This document shows positions 5,465-6,161 of a stretch of 6,161 nucleotides of DNA, in pieces; the first letter of the stretch is position 1, and each line of letters begins with the position of its first letter. Below the pieces are notes generated by a model. The model did not search any database, was not told the origin of the DNA, and saw only the letters and a program-made list of their open reading frames with translations. The DNA is from Chryseosolibacter sp049791675. Lineage in GTDB: Bacteria; Bacteroidota; Bacteroidia; Cytophagales; Cyclobacteriaceae. The stretch is from assembly GCA_049791675.1 (NCBI GenBank), contig JBARAD010000349.1, positions 1-6,161 on the forward strand, read 5' to 3'. Both the position numbers and the translations under genes were made by a program.

Positions 5465-6013
5465 ATGACCATGAAAACAACAAGAACCCAACCTCGCATG
5501 ATTCTCTTATTGGCCGGATTGCTGATGACTTCTGTTCTTTGGGCACAGGGTGACAAGGCCAATCGCCCGAGCCCCCCGGCAACGGCTTCCGGCAAGGTGA
5601 AAGACGCAACCATCACCATCAATTACAGCAGCCCGTCAGTAAAAGGCCGTGAGATCTTTGGCGCCCTGGTTCCCTATGGCGAAGTGTGGCGTGCCGGTGC
5701 CAATGAGGCAACGGTATTTGAGACTGACAAGGATATCAAGGTCGAGGGTAAGACGCTGCCTGCAGGAAAGTACAGCCTGTATGCCATCCCCGGCGAAAAG
5801 GAGTGGACGATCATCTTTAATAAACAGACCGGTCAATGGGGCGTGAAGCGCGGCGGCGCCACATCCCGCGAGGAAGCGCAGGATGCGCTCTCTGTCAAGG
5901 TGAAACCCAAAAAGTCTTCGGCTCCGAACGAAAAGCTGGCCTATGAAGTGACGGATAAGGGCTTTACGCTTCGCTGGGAGAATACGGAGGTGCCTGTGTT
6001 GATTAGGTTGTAA
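5465..6013 (+). CDS. DUF2911 family secreted protein
   Basis: The 182-residue product has a signal peptide (basic start, hydrophobic core MILLLAGLLMTSVL at 12-25, cleavage near WAQ-GD at 26-30) and no lipobox, so it should be periplasmic or secreted. The mature part carries the DUF2911 (PF11138) signature: INYSSPSVKGREIFGALVPY at 52-71, then GEVWRAGANEATVFET, LPAGKYSLYAIPGEKEWTII and FNKQTGQWG. The family is common in Bacteroidota; its biochemical role is not known to me. The frame extends upstream to an ATG at 5312, but the promoter at 5348-5375 lies inside that extension, which would also bury the signal peptide, so I prefer the ATG at 5465; the ATG at 5471 two codons later is equally possible. 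The sequence before it is A-rich without Shine-Dalgarno. The gene is alone and ends with TAA; no terminator hairpin follows. Confidence 0.92.
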   Translation: MTMKTTRTQPRMILLLAGLLMTSVLWAQGDKANRPSPPATASGKVKDATITINYSSPSVKGREIFGALVPYGEVWRAGANEATVFETDKDIKVEGKTLPAGKYSLYAIPGEKEWTIIFNKQTGQWGVKRGGATSREEAQDALSVKVKPKKSSAPNEKLAYEVTDKGFTLRWENTEVPVLIRL

Positions 6014-6065
6014 GGTTTGTTGAAGATGTTTTAGAGGTATGGTTTGAGAGGTGAAAGGGGAAAAG

Positions 6066-6121
6066 GGTAAATAGATAAATAAGTAAATAAGTAAATAAGT
6101 AAATAAGTAAATAGGTAAAAG
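6066..6121 (+). repeat. Octamer tandem array RGTAAATA
   Basis: Four perfect AGTAAATA units occupy 6082-6113. They are flanked by variant units GGTAAATA (6066-6073), GATAAATA (6074-6081) and GGTAAAAG (6114-6121). It is AT-rich and lies 52 bases after the DUF2911 stop, in DNA with no other signal. Confidence 0.93.
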
Positions 6122-6125
6122 GGTA

Positions 6126-6152
6126 GTTTGAGAAGTCTGAGATGTTTGAAAA
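6126..6152 (+). repeat. Nonamer tandem units GTYTGARAW
   Basis: GTTTGAGAA, GTCTGAGAT and GTTTGAAAA follow one another without gaps directly after the octamer array. A degenerate fourth unit reaches the window edge, so the array may continue. A related GTTTGAGAG occurs at about 6042. Confidence 0.6.
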
Positions 6153-6161
6153 GTAGAATGG

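Noticed and set aside
1..6161. Search for a new multi-gene system such as defence, toxin-antitoxin, phage or CRISPR.
   Set aside because: Genes change strand repeatedly, gaps are large and functions are unrelated. SRAP and VOC proteins occur in many contexts, and nothing here links them in one system.

Overview
The window looks like chromosomal DNA of a member of the Bacteroidota, probably a Chitinophagaceae or Cytophagales-like organism. The signs are a DUF2911 secreted protein, a lipoprotein with an acidic stretch straight after its lipobox cysteine, a match to the Bacteroidota promoter pattern (TTG, 17 bases, TANNTTTG) at 5348-5375, starts without clear Shine-Dalgarno sequences, and intergenic arrays of 7- to 9-base units. 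The genus is inference.

Layout. At the left edge is the 3' end of a gene for a periplasmic heme protein of the HEAT-repeat plus C-terminal cytochrome c type (3-677, +). Two minus-strand genes follow: a small cysteine-containing protein of unknown function (720-983) and a VOC/glyoxalase-fold protein (1328-1702). Between and beyond them are short open frames without starts that look like decayed coding DNA, and a hairpin at 1016-1059. Next come two plus-strand genes: an SRAP-family (YedK/HMCES) abasic-site protein (2039-2779), framed by two heptamer arrays, and a Tat-exported enolase-superfamily enzyme (2989-4383), which ends in a strong strand-specific terminator (4466-4536). A minus-strand lipoprotein gene (4549-4881) converges on it. 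A gene-poor stretch of about 580 bases holds a disrupted frame and a promoter. The last gene is a plus-strand DUF2911 protein (5465-6013), followed by 8- and 9-base tandem arrays running to the window edge.

The genes do not form one operon or pathway. Orientation changes repeatedly, gaps are wide, and most genes seem to be transcribed alone. Four of the six intact or nearly intact products of known type or with recognisable signals concern the envelope or periplasm (cytochrome, Tat enzyme, lipoprotein, DUF2911); SRAP and VOC are cytoplasmic. I see no phage, transposase, CRISPR array, RNA gene or defence cluster. The most notable non-coding structures are the two heptamer arrays of related sequence around SRAP, the 21-bp terminator whose four G-U pairs fix its direction, and the hairpin before the small minus-strand gene.
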